64,000 nt of DNA from Cucumis sativus (Eukaryota > Streptophyta > Magnoliopsida > Cucurbitales > Cucurbitaceae), in NCBI RefSeq assembly GCF_000004075.3, contig NC_026659.2, forward strand, positions 2,108,001 through 2,172,000. Reading direction: 5' to 3'. Shown piece by piece: positions 25,301-36,541 of this stretch. Every line of letters starts with the position of its first letter. Position 1 is the first letter of the stretch. The notes below the pieces were generated by a model. That model was not told the DNA's origin, searched no databases, and saw only the letters and a program-made list of their open reading frames with translations. Position numbers and translations under genes: made by a program.

Positions 25301-28300
25301 AGTCTTCAATGGTGAAGAGCTTACTTGCTCTGTGGCATTGGGAAAAGGTGAAACATCTGCATCACTCTTACTTACTGAGGTTTTGCCAGTATCTGCAGTC
25401 AATGAATCTGACTGTTCATTAAGATTATTGTCTGCAGCACAGATGTCTTTTACTATGGTCTTCTCTACATCCTCTATGACTGAAACCTTTCCAGGAGATG
25501 GCTCCTCATCCAGTTTAGTAGATTTAGTGTTCCCCTCAGCACTGGGCACACCATGATTATCTATTAAGATTGGTGTTTCAGATTCAGACAATCTCAAGGC
25601 TTTCAATAACTCTGCCTCTTCTTCAAGATCCCCTTTTCTCACTGGTTGCTCATCAGAGATTGAACGAGGTGATTCATCAAAAGATCTAACTTTTGAAAGA
25701 TTTGGCGACGGAACTCCAAGTGTGGCTGTTGTTGCAGCAACAAAATCAATACAATCATCTTCAGGATTGTTCTTACACTGCTCCTCCATGTGTTGCGTTT
25801 CCAGAGCAACAAGCTCCTCCATGATAGCATTGTAGGACTTGGAATCAATTGAACTAGCAGTCTCATGATCCTACACACAGAAGAATAGGATGAAACATTG
25901 GCCAGGAGAGGTGTTAAATGAAAAGGTCAAACCAAATGGCAGCCTAAGGAATACCAGATAATCCTACACACAGAATAAAGGGTCGGTATAAATTTCCAAA
26001 AATAAAATATTTGAGTTTAAAAGTCATAACAAATATATGTTTGTGCCAACTGCCAACAAGTTCTAAGGTTGTGGCATATCAAGAATTAATAGGCTAGTAC
26101 GTAGACTTGGAAAACGCAACATAGTTCTTTACTTCTTTAGGGGACAAGTCCAGAGGGTCCAAGTGACCATGAGCCCTGAAGGCAACATCACAGATCATCT
26201 CGAATAAAGTCCAAGGTTTCCCCCAATTTCTTTGTTATCAGTCCAAGACAATCACCCTGCACTTCCATTTAACAGTCTCCCCTAATTCTGTAACAACTCC
26301 AATATCCTATGAACAAAACAGGAACTCCAAAAACAATTATGGCCACCAGAGTTTTGCTAGCAACAAAACATTTCTCCAAGAAATTTCAAATACTTAATAC
26401 AATAATAATAGTAAAAAGAAAAAAAAGATCAAGGAAGTCTTGGGACAGAATCACAAATACACAAATATATGCTGGAAGAATCAAAAGAATAATTTGGACT
26501 TCAAAGAAATTGATAAAGGCACAAGTCTTTATGGTAGCCATCTCCTTTCCAGTTTTATTTTTATAATTATTCTTATAACTATTGAAGGTAGACAAATTTT
26601 AGATCCAATAGGAATACCCAAGGAAGTTCTTGAAGAGACGAAGAGCATAGGGTTAAGATGCAAAATGCATGGATTTCAAAGCTTTGCATTGAAAAAGTTC
26701 CATAATCAGTTATAATTGGGGCTTAACTGATTAAAGTATTTTGACATAACATAATCTCTTAACGAACAATTAAAGTATTTTGACATAACATAGATTCAAT
26801 TAATCCAGGGCTACATTCATAATCCTAAATTCCTATTTTCAATTTCAACAATGGTCGTTCTCGAAGTAGAGTTCTAGCTTAAGGTTGGAAATCCTCTTTC
26901 ACCTTCCTTGTTTCTTGGTTTTCAACATTCTTGGTGCACTTGTTGAAAATTGTGTTCACAGAGGCTTAAATGAAGACTTTAAAACGAGGGAGGGCAACAA
27001 TCAAGGTTCAGTTCTTCAATTTCCAAATGACACTTTGTTATTAAGCTGATTTGATGCGGAAGATTTTAATCAAAACACCGGAGGAAAAAGTTTTCTACTT
27101 TCTAGGCTCAAAATTAACTGGCAAATGTTTTTGATTGGTTATTATGTTAATGTTAAGGATTCATAGCAGCAGCCAAAGTCATTTCATTTTAGTTGTAAGA
27201 TTGAATCTCTGATTGAATAAGATATGAAACTTCTCAATAAAATAGTGAAAAGAGACTAATACTTAAATGATACAAACTCGTTGAAAAGTGAATGCAGAAA
27301 AGATGGAAAAAACAAAGAGGCAAAATTAAAAAAAAAAAAAACTGAGCAAAGATAAAATAATTCAATTTTAAGTTTATATCATGAAGAGAGAAGTCGCCAA
27401 AAGCTCTAGAGAGAGAACACCAAAGGGAAACTTTATTACATACTGCATCTAAATGAACAAGCCAAATTGTATACTTCTCTTCAAAAATACACAAAGTCCT
27501 TTCGATTCATATTTCAATAGCAGCTTCTAGACTTCGTTTTCTAGAACCTGCTGAAGATTGGTCTTTGACAACTGAATTACTTCTAGAAAACTGTTGAAGT
27601 CCCTGACTTGGTCGGCCTCTTGGAGGTCACCCAAGAAATGTTTGATTTTGACAGGCCAATCAGTTGACAAAAATTGAAAAGAAGCTAGGCAAGTGGAGAA
27701 GGTTTGAACTTTCTAGAAGTGGAAGATTCATCTTATGTACATTGGTACGTTTTAATCTCCCCTGCAATTATGTCCCTCTTTTTTGTTCCATTCAATATTA
27801 GATGAGGAATATGCATTGGGAAGGGAGCATTGATGGCAGGATAAATCATCTTGTTAGATGGAGTTTAACCTCAAAATATCAGATGATGGAGGTTTGGGTA
27901 TCCGAGTATTTAAAGAACACGAACTTAGTTTTGATAGCCAAATGGGGTTTGAGATATATCAATGAGCCTCAAACCTTTTGGAGAAAAGTCATAGCTAATA
28001 TACATGATTCTTTTTAGTTTATGGAATAGTATTTTAGTCCTCTCAGCCTATGGAATAGTATTTCAAAGGTCTGGAAATCAGTGGACTTTTATGCTCTATT
28101 GACTTAAGAAACTGGTTCGAGAATTCTGTTTGGCATGATATTTGGGTCGGTGATGTTCCTTTGAAGAGGACTTTTCACTGATTGTTCAGCATTTCTTAGT
28201 TTTCAAATGGTTCAATTTCTGTTTTCTGGAATCTAAATGTCTTTCCCGGAGCATTATTTTTAACAGTGGACTTGTTCACTACTTTGTCGAAATCTAAAAC

Positions 28301-30124
28301 CTTCTATTTCTTGCTTTATGAAGGGTATTTCTTGTTGGTTCAAATTGCTCGGCATTTACAACTTGCAGAGGGTTCTCTCTTCAGATGTCAAAAAGTAATG
28401 TCCATCAGGTTTTGTTAGGCATTTCCTTGCCTTTGCATTCTCAAATCCTTGGTGCTCTCTTTCCAACTCTTTTATTGGCTTGCCTGAAATTTGTTTAAAA
28501 TGGAATGCTTTCATTTGCACTTCCTTTTCAAACTGAATTTGTTTTCACTCCTTTTGAGTTTGTATCTTTTACATTTTAGGCTCTTTTCATTTTGTCAATG
28601 AAAATCTTCATTGCTTGTTAAAAAAGACACTGATAAAGCAAGTCACATGCCTACAACTCAAGAATAGGGACAACAAAACCAACATAGAGCAGAAGAAATC
28701 ATATAGTACTGTTAATTAAATTTATAATAGTAACTAGAAAGAAAGTATTTACGAACCTGCGGATCAACTATCCAACCATGATATAGAGGAATATCCAGCA
28801 AATCAAAAATCGCACATTCTGGAGTGAATTCAAAATCGTCAATTCTGAAAATAGAACATTAACTTAGTTCAGAAAAGGCAGACGAAAATAAAAGGACTAG
28901 GTGAGGATTTAAGCCTATACTACTACCTCCTAAACTTAATATTTACATCTATCCCTGTTGCTAGACGTGGCAGCAGATCAATGGCATCAGCAATGTTCTG
29001 CTGTTGATTCTCAACAAAACCAGCATCTTTATTCTGTTAACCAACAAGTGAATATCAAAGAACTGAACAAGCTGAAACCAGGGTGGGAGAAAATTTTCAT
29101 ATAGCATACAAAAGAAAACTATTTACATCGACATTACTATTCGAATCAATCAGTCGTTCAGCAACCAGAGATAACAATTTTTCCTGTGATACTTCAGTTG
29201 CATCCGGACCCAAATTTAAGTTGTTCCGCAACAAGAGAACATTACCTGCAACAGCCCCAACATAAACAACCAAATATGAATACATGTACTCATTTAAATA
29301 CATTCATTTACATATCCATCTCATTCAAAAAGAACTCTAAATTCACAGCATGTTTAGTCTTTAAATCATCTACTGAATGATGATCGACTTTCTTGGAATA
29401 GGTTATAAAGGGAAACTTAAAATAACTCCCAAAGCCCGAAAAAGGGAAAAGAAGAGCGAGAGTAATCAAGGAACAGGAAAAGAGCGAGAGTAATAAACCC
29501 TAAAATGCCTATTACTACTCAAAATCTAAGTAAACCGGTCGATGGAGTGAATGGAATTAAAAGCAATCATACAACAGACGAATTGAACGCTCCATCATCA
29601 CTAATAAAAACATAATCACCATAACTATTCAGCATTAGAGGAGACGGACTCATACATCACTAAAACATACAGCGATCAAGTAAAAAGAAGAAGATAAATC
29701 CAACTCCGAATCTCCAATTGGAAATGCAGCTAATCCATCAAATCCCATCTGCCCAAACATTTACCTACTTCACGTGAATCAAACTGAAACTAAAAAACTC
29801 CAGCCATCCGAAAACTTACACACAAAGCAACCAAAAATGTCGGGCCGAGGAGAAAGAGAAAACAATAAAGAAATGAAACCCTAAGAATCGGAAGACAAAG
29901 ATAAATAGAGAGGGAGATGATTTACATATGGCTAGAAGAGGGCAAGGGCCATTGTCGTTCTGGAGAACAATAGGCGTAGGGCGACCAAGAAATTGAATGG
30001 GTTTGGTCTTGTAAACGCACTCTTTTTCCTTTTCCTTTTCCTTTTCCTTATCTTTGAGTGGGTGTTGGTGGGGTTCTTGTGGTGGTTGATTTAGAGATTC
30101 TTCGGGGGAAGAAGAAGACGCCAT
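22321..30124 (-). CDS. MINDY-family (DUF544) ubiquitin C-terminal hydrolase, K48-type deubiquitinase
   Basis: Twelve exons on the minus strand: 30124-29926, 29245-29127, 29033-28927, 28844-28757, 25870-24799, 24697-24643, 24540-24459, 24310-24230, 23934-23830, 23742-23693, 23187-23070 and 22404-22321. All junctions are GT-AG and the phases agree, giving 719 residues. The ATG at 30124 has a strong context (GGCCATGGCG). Catalytic features of the MINDY fold are visible: Q55-NDNGP-C61 (oxyanion Gln and nucleophile Cys, six apart as in human MINDY-1) and the His in FRNNHFSTMFK at 568. Exon 5 adds a ~350-residue acidic, low-complexity segment between Cys and His, which contains a ubiquitin-interacting motif at 254-269 (EEEAELLKALRLSESE). 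Near the C-terminus is a MIU-like helix (DLQLAIALQQQEFEQQ, 655-670), then a Ser/Lys-rich tail ending CSVM, a CaaX-type prenylation signal. The predicted role is trimming K48-linked polyubiquitin, possibly at membranes. Confidence 0.94.
26440..26660 (+). mobile_element. Decayed LINE reverse-transcriptase segment (N-terminal RT motifs)
   Basis: In MINDY intron 4, on the strand opposite to the gene, a frame reads ICWKNQKNNLDFKEIDKGTSLY, then a gap, then EGRQILDPIGIPKEVLEETKS. This resembles the plant LINE order 'I.KK...DFRPIS...SLYK' followed by 'GRQILDAILIANEV'. It is probably part of the same ancient insertion as the segment at 27590-28625, with the RT core between them lost or unrecognisable. 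Similarity is weak and judged by eye. Confidence 0.5.
27590..28625 (+). mobile_element. LINE (non-LTR retrotransposon) 3' fragment, broken by stops
   Basis: Plus-strand sequence inside MINDY intron 4 shows the conserved end of plant LINE ORF2 in the right order but interrupted by stops and frame shifts. First comes LGRPLGGHPR, then TKIEKKLGKWRRFELSRSGR (about 27640-27725), then the 'HWEGS...HLVRW...LIAKWGLRY...FWRKVI' block (27810-28005), and finally NSVWHDIWVGDVPLKRTFH (about 28113-28180). These correspond to the RT thumb/zf-RVT region of 'putative ribonuclease H protein' type LINEs. The 3' end carries CTTTTCATTTTGTCAATGAAAATCTTCATTGC-like sequence and a short A-run at 28620-28625, as expected for a LINE tail. 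The element is clearly dead and is removed with the intron when MINDY is transcribed. Confidence 0.82.
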
Positions 30125-30957
30125 GGCCAATAACTCAAAGAATTGCAATCCGGTTCGGACTCAGTGTGTGTGTTTTATACTTTGGAAAGGAAATGTGAAG
30201 AAGAAAGAAATACAAAAATTATGAGAGAGAAATTGTGATTGTTAATTGTAATGGCCGTGTGGGACGGCAACCACCCGCCGGGCTTTCTTTTTCTCTTTTT
30301 TTTTTCTTTCCTTCTTATTCTTATTTACTAATAAATAATAGCTGATTTTATATTTCATGGTAACGCATTAAGTTTGGGTTAAGCACTTCTTATTGCCTAC
30401 TGATAATTTAATTTTTGTCTTCTTTTTATTTTCTGCATTTCAAATATTTACGTTTTTTAACCTCAATTTTTTATTAAATACTTCTTTTTAATTTTGAGTT
30501 AAATTAATTACACAAATTATAATTAATTAAATTTTCCTATGTTTCCTCATTTCTAAAATTGAGTTTTTATGGACTAAATTGAAATTAAGTTCAAAACTTA
30601 CTAATTAAATGTATAACATTTTGAAACTTATTTTTATTAAATAAATTTTATTGCAAACACTTTTCTCAAGATTAAACCAAACACACTCAATCCCTTGCAT
30701 CATCGTAAATGTATAGTAATATTCAATTTCTTAATGAGTAAGTATCATTATGAATATCAATATCGATTCATATATATATATATATATTTCTTGGAGTAGG
30801 TTGAAGATTCTCATTCATGTCATGTTACGTTAATGCACCTTCCATTTAGTTGGATTAGGTATAAAAGGAAGGTGATTTTCAAGACTCGTGTGTCAACACA
30901 AATTTCAAACAATAAACTTTGAAATTGGTATCAATGTTCAGTTTCACAATAAATATT

Positions 30958-31011
30958 TCGTGTGTCAACAAGTTGTCGATAAATCATCTCGTGTGTCAAC
31001 AAGTTGTCGAT
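30958..31011. repeat. Direct repeat of 23 bp
   Basis: The 23-bp unit starting TCGTGTGTCAACAAGTTGTC occurs at 30958-30980 and again at 30989-31011, separated by 8 bp. A 14-bp partial copy (TCGTGTGTCAACA) lies at 30885-30898. The unit contains GTTGAC/GTCAAC-type words. Its function is unknown. Confidence 0.8.
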
Positions 31012-34000
31012 ATTAATATTTGGGAATAGTTTAAAAAAAACAAACGAAGATTCCTAGTATAAAATTAATTATCGAGATTAACTTCAACTATAATTACTAG
31101 GATATTCTTTTGTAGAAGTTGAGTGTTTGACTTTTATCTTTTTAATTGTTGTACTTGAAAAATACAAGAGAATCGTCGCGGTCTAATGAAACTAAGCAAA
31201 AGCTATTCTTTTTTACCTTTGTGTTTTGGACTATATATTTAGTTTATGATGTTTCAAATTAATCGTTTAGATCACATTTGATAATTATTTAGTTTTGAGT
31301 TGAAAAAACCACGAGATTGTAGATATAAATTGTCAAATTATCACAAGGTCAATATATGAAAATAAGTTTACAAGGATAGAATCTACGTTACATTGTTATA
31401 TATTACTTTGGGTATATTTAATGGCTCATGCAAAACAATGAAGTCAACCATCACTCCAACAAACTACGTCACCAAATGAAAGAAGAATAATGGAAAATCG
31501 TTGTAGCAACACAAACAATAACGTTTGATAATTGTGCCTCAAATTTAGTGTTAACTATAATAGAAGTGATCAAATTGAGTCACCGATCAAAATTTACAAG
31601 TTTAATTTGAAACAATTGTAACCATAATTTTATAATTAAGGTTGAAAGAAGGTATTGATGAATATAGTTATAAAAGCTTAAAGTCAGAATGTTTGGGGTA
31701 ATTTGAAAGAGAGATTGGTTCCACAAACACATGAGTTGGGTTAAGAAGAATGGCCCAATAAAAACTGAGCTTCAAAGCCCTGTCCTTAGGCACTTTTCTA
31801 AGTTGGCTCTAAACCTTTTCAAAATTATCTGAATCCTACAATCAAATTACGAGATTAAATGGCCATGGTTTAGCTTATAAACAGTATGGAATGTTTTTAA
31901 AAAATGATAACAAAGTTTTGACGAAAATAACTTAAATATATTGCTAAATACCTAACAATTAAAGTGATCATAATATACTTTATGCAAATAGAAAAACAAC
32001 TGTGTGATTTTATCTTTATGATTTTAATCTAACTCCAAGCATTTTCTTTCCAAATCACGATTAGAGTTAATTATTTAAGGTCGTTTAGATTGAATTAAGA
32101 AAAAAATTGTTTGCCAACAAAACATGATTATAAACATTAAGGCTTTTAAAAGATGTGTGTTAAATGCGTCAATAAAATTTAAAATCAAATATATTAAAAC
32201 CGGAGGTAAACAAAATGTATAACAAACATTTATATGCATAACATTCATTTAGTTTCTATTTGGGTTTCCATCCATATTTTTAACATTTTGATTATTTAGA
32301 TTTTGAGAGGGAATACTAAAATTAATAGTAAAAACGTGTAGTGTAGTTTTAAGGACATAATTAGAATTAAAAATTAGAAAAAATTAAGAAGGTGTGTATT
32401 GAAGTTTGAAGAAGTATTTTGTTAAATATATTCGATATCTAAGAATTTAACCACCAACTTGCTTTATTAAAGTCATAAACTATAAAGTGAAACCTTTTTA
32501 TTCACTTCAAAGGGAATGCACATTTAACTTTTTGGTACTTTTTCCATCCCATTTTCCCAAGTATAGTATACCATTTGCAAGTTGAAACTAATAGGGATTT
32601 TCACTTCCTTTCTACCATTTTTAATGAGGGAATAATCAACCTAACAAACTTGAAATTCTATCAAAGAGATTAAATGTAGTAATAATTAAGAAGAATGTTT
32701 GACTAATTATAAATTACTTAATTAAATCATTATCAATATTCCTCGTGGTCATATCATTTGCTACTAAAGAGTATATTGGTTGATTTGATTTTGGGTAATA
32801 ATTTTAAAGACAACCTTGATTTGATTTTACCAAATCAATAATATATTTTAACTAAATTTGTTTTTTTTATTCAAGTATAATTTGAGTCATTAATTCGTAT
32901 AGAAAAGATTATGTTTATTTACAATTAATTTGTATATGTAGTATATATAAAAGTTTGGATGAGAAAATTTTTTCTTCCTTTCTTTGTAAGTAACTTCTAT
33001 AACTAGGTAGATGAGAATGTTGTCATTTTTTATTTTTATGCTAATTAAAGAAAAAATGAGATGATTTTATGAATTCATTAGGTTAGTTGTAACTTATGAA
33101 TAACTAATACTTTAATAAAATCGAAACCTTTTCCAACTTCTAATAGCGTAAGAAAACCAAACGTTGTAACTAAAGAACAATTTTATAGTTGAAGTCAAGA
33201 AGCCCATCTTCTAAATGGAAAATAATTAATAATTCATTTAATTATTAGTTCTTACACAAAATACAATGAATGAGCCTTCAGAAATTCTTAAATATGGAGA
33301 GGTATAAAACATATTTTTCTAAGTCACAACTTGCGCACAATTTGGATAGAAATATCTCAATTCCATTGCATGATCTTAGTCTTAGGTTGTTCATTTTTTT
33401 CTCTTTTTTGGTTTTTTATGTTTTTCTAGATCTCTTCAAAATCTTTGACATTTTATCAATGTTTCAAGTTGATACATAAAACATACACTTTAGAACATCT
33501 AAATTGGTCGTCGAGTGTTTGATCTACCCACCTAGACGCTAGGCTGATCAAATCGAGAAGTTATTGGGCTTGATTCAAAAAATCCATAAACATTGGTAAA
33601 AATGAAAATTAGAAAAATATATCCTTAATTGATAGTATGTGATTTATGAAGTTAATGTCTTTTTTTTTTTTAATATCTCATCAGTTGACATCTCCAAGAA
33701 TATCTATATGTACTTGTATAAGAAAAAAAAAACTCTGGGTTTGTCATCTTCTCTTAATTTGTATTTTTTTATTAATTCATCAACTATTTTCTAGTTTTTT
33801 AATTTAGTAACCAACGTAGTATAGTTAATTTATTTTTCTAACCATCATTATAGCATTCCATTTTAAGAATTATTTGAGTTTAATCTTAAACAACAATTGA
33901 GAGAAAAATTAACCAATTATTGTGTCTTAACAAAAAGAAAAAAAAAAAGTTGTTATGAAGAAAAAATCTAAACTATACAATAAAATAAAAATGAAACATA

Positions 34001-35558
34001 AATATCATGTGCATAGTACTTGTTTTCAATGTTAATTCTTATTGGTAATATTTGAAAACTCACCTTAGAAAAACAACACTACTTTTCATCGGTAAAATTA
34101 TTTTTTTTATTATTTGGTTTTTAGAGTTATTAGAATCCAAACTAAAATTTGGAGATTAAGGTTGTATTTGATATTAATTAACGTTTTGTTTTTTAAACGA
34201 CAATATATTGTAAACAACTCCAACTATCCACCATGGTCAAACATCTCTCTTGAGAATAAATAGTAAAACGGAGGAGGAAAATTTTCCTTACAAGATCTTA
34301 AACATGTATTACGTTTAAAGTCTAGACAAAACCTTACATATGCCTCGTGAGAACGAGAGAACACTAAATAGACTTTGTGGTTTTCTTAACTTTACTCCAA
34401 TAATAATAGGATGCTTGATTGACTAAGCCAATAAACGAGATATATATACTATATTTTTCAAGATCGAGAAGACGTGAAAGTAATAAGACAATGAGTAACA
34501 AATTTGGCAAGATTTCATAATTTTTATATTTCGATACTTTCAATTTATGCTTAATTCTCTCTAGTTTCTTTATCAAAATTAGGTATATATTTATTTTCAA
34601 GGCTCGACTTAGTTTTTAAATAGATTAGAAGAAGGTGTGTATGAAAAGATATAGAAATTGTTAGATTGGAGTTTATAAAAATAATTTAAAAGACAAAAAT
34701 TTAAAAGGCCTACAAAAAATATTTTTGTTAATTGTATTTTAATTGCTAAATTGCTAAAGTTAACTACAATTTTTTTTCATTGTTGGATAAGTTTTAAATA
34801 TTTTGGTCAACTGTATTTTAATCTTTTTTTTTTTTATATATATAAAAGATACCTCACTACTATATATTTTTACTACCATACATTGTTATAAGAATAACTT
34901 GGGAGTACACTACCAAAAATGTAATCATACTTATGTAGTTCTATTATACCAATAAAATTGGTTGATCTAATTTCAACTTAACCCTTATCTTTTCCCAACA
35001 TAATGCAAGATTTAAGATAATTACACCTTAATTTAATTATTAAACTTTTCTAGATATAAAAATTTAAGCAAGTAAAAAAGAAAAGACACTTAAATAGATT
35101 TTCATAACATTTTTTTTAATCATGATATATTAATTAATTATAAATTTACGTGACTTTAAATTTGATATTGTCAACATATCGATAGAAAAATTTGTAGACG
35201 TTGCAGAGTTTACAACAAAAGGTTTATATCTAAAACATATGACTGTAGACCTTTCACCTATCTCTATAAAGATGATCATAATAGTATAATTACCACCTTA
35301 GTATTAAAGCACCCCATGCGCATAGCTTTAAAACCGACCGTCGACATAAATTTTAGCCATAAGCGTCGAATATAAACTAAATTTAAATATAAGAATGGGA
35401 AGGAAGACAGCAAAGTAGGTAATAAGAAATAGAGCAAGTTGTGTGTTTTTAATTTTGAAATAATATTGCAAATTGTAATATTTTGTTATCGATATTTTCA
35501 CATAGTAATAAAATTAAGAAAAAAAGAAAGGAAAAAACGCACCAATCAATAAGGAAGA

Positions 35559-35568
35559 GCCACGTGAC
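35559..35568. promoter_or_regulatory. G-box (GCCACGTGAC) upstream of the MADS-box gene
   Basis: A perfect palindromic CACGTG core with flanks GC/AC lies about 0.98 kb upstream of the MADS start codon, in a locally less AT-rich segment. G-boxes bind bZIP and bHLH (PIF-type) factors. That it regulates this gene is inferred from position only. Confidence 0.45.
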
Positions 35569-36541
35569 AGAGTAAGACGGTGTTTCCCAGTGAAAGAGGT
35601 GGAGGGGTTTGATTGGTTGAAGGTGTGAAGCGAATCGTACGGAACAATAAACCCATAAAAATTTTCAATTAAAAAACGTACGGAGAAAACATTTGTTTAA
35701 AACCTTCAAATAAAAACAGCTTTTACAGTATTCGACGAGTGCTCCAAATTTAAGCTGCAACCCTGAATTCCCGAAATTACCCTTTTTCCCCCCGTTTACT
35801 ATACTACGCAACCCGTTTAACTGGCAACCGACAAGAATGTTTGCTGTCCTCAGCGTCAAATGCCTCCTTTGCCTCTCCAAGGGTCACCGGCCGCAGTGGT
35901 TGTCAGTCACTTTAACAACGTGTCATTAACTCACCTAGTTGCACACTAACCCTCGTGCACCCAAATGTGAGAGAAATTTTCTTTTTCCTTTTCTTTTTCT
36001 CGTAATTAGATAAATTTAAGGGAAAAATAATAATAATGGGTTTCTCAAGTGGTCGCATTTATTCTGTTTGGTTTCTTTTTTTGGGAGGTTCCTATTTTCT
36101 TTCTTGAGATTTCCCAAAAAAGAAAGAAAGAGATCAGGTTCTTCATCAAATTTCAATTTCTCTTTCCTTCTAAAATTTCCTATCTTCCCCATATCCTTTC
36201 TTATTTATACTCCATTTCTAGGGTTCTTTCTTTCTAGTAGACTCTCCTCCAAAGAAAAGAAAAAAACCCCACCAAGAAATTGAGTTCTCTTGCTTTACGT
36301 TTTTTTTTTCCCCCCTCAGGTTTCCTCCCCCCCCATTTTATCTCAAAACGAAAATTTCAAGATTTACTCATATAGGTATGGGTTTTGATCCACTTTTTAG
36401 TAAATGGGTTTTGAAGAAAAGAAAATTTTGATTTGTGGGTTTTCATTGTTTATGAGATTTATGATGTAAAAGTCTAATCTTTTTTTTTTGTTTTTGAGAG
36501 AAGGGGTAAGGAGAGATATATAGGTTTGAAGAGCCAAAAAA

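Larger units (their letters stand above)
30125..36541. other. Divergent intergenic region between MINDY and the MADS-box gene
   Basis: About 6.4 kb serving as the shared upstream region of two divergently transcribed genes. The MINDY leader and promoter lie at about 30125-30350. The centre (30.4-35.4 kb) is AT-rich and without a convincing gene; it contains a 23-bp direct repeat at 30958-31011. From 35550 to 36540 the sequence becomes less AT-rich and is likely the MADS promoter and leader, with a CACGTG G-box at 35561 and several poly-pyrimidine runs. Confidence 0.6.

Noticed and set aside
24823..25556. Several plus-strand frames opposite MINDY exon 5
   Set aside because: They are antisense shadows of a long coding exon with a biased codon composition.
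35665..35880. 71-codon minus-strand frame upstream of the MADS gene
   Set aside because: It overlaps the likely promoter of the MADS gene, has no domain and no splice partners.
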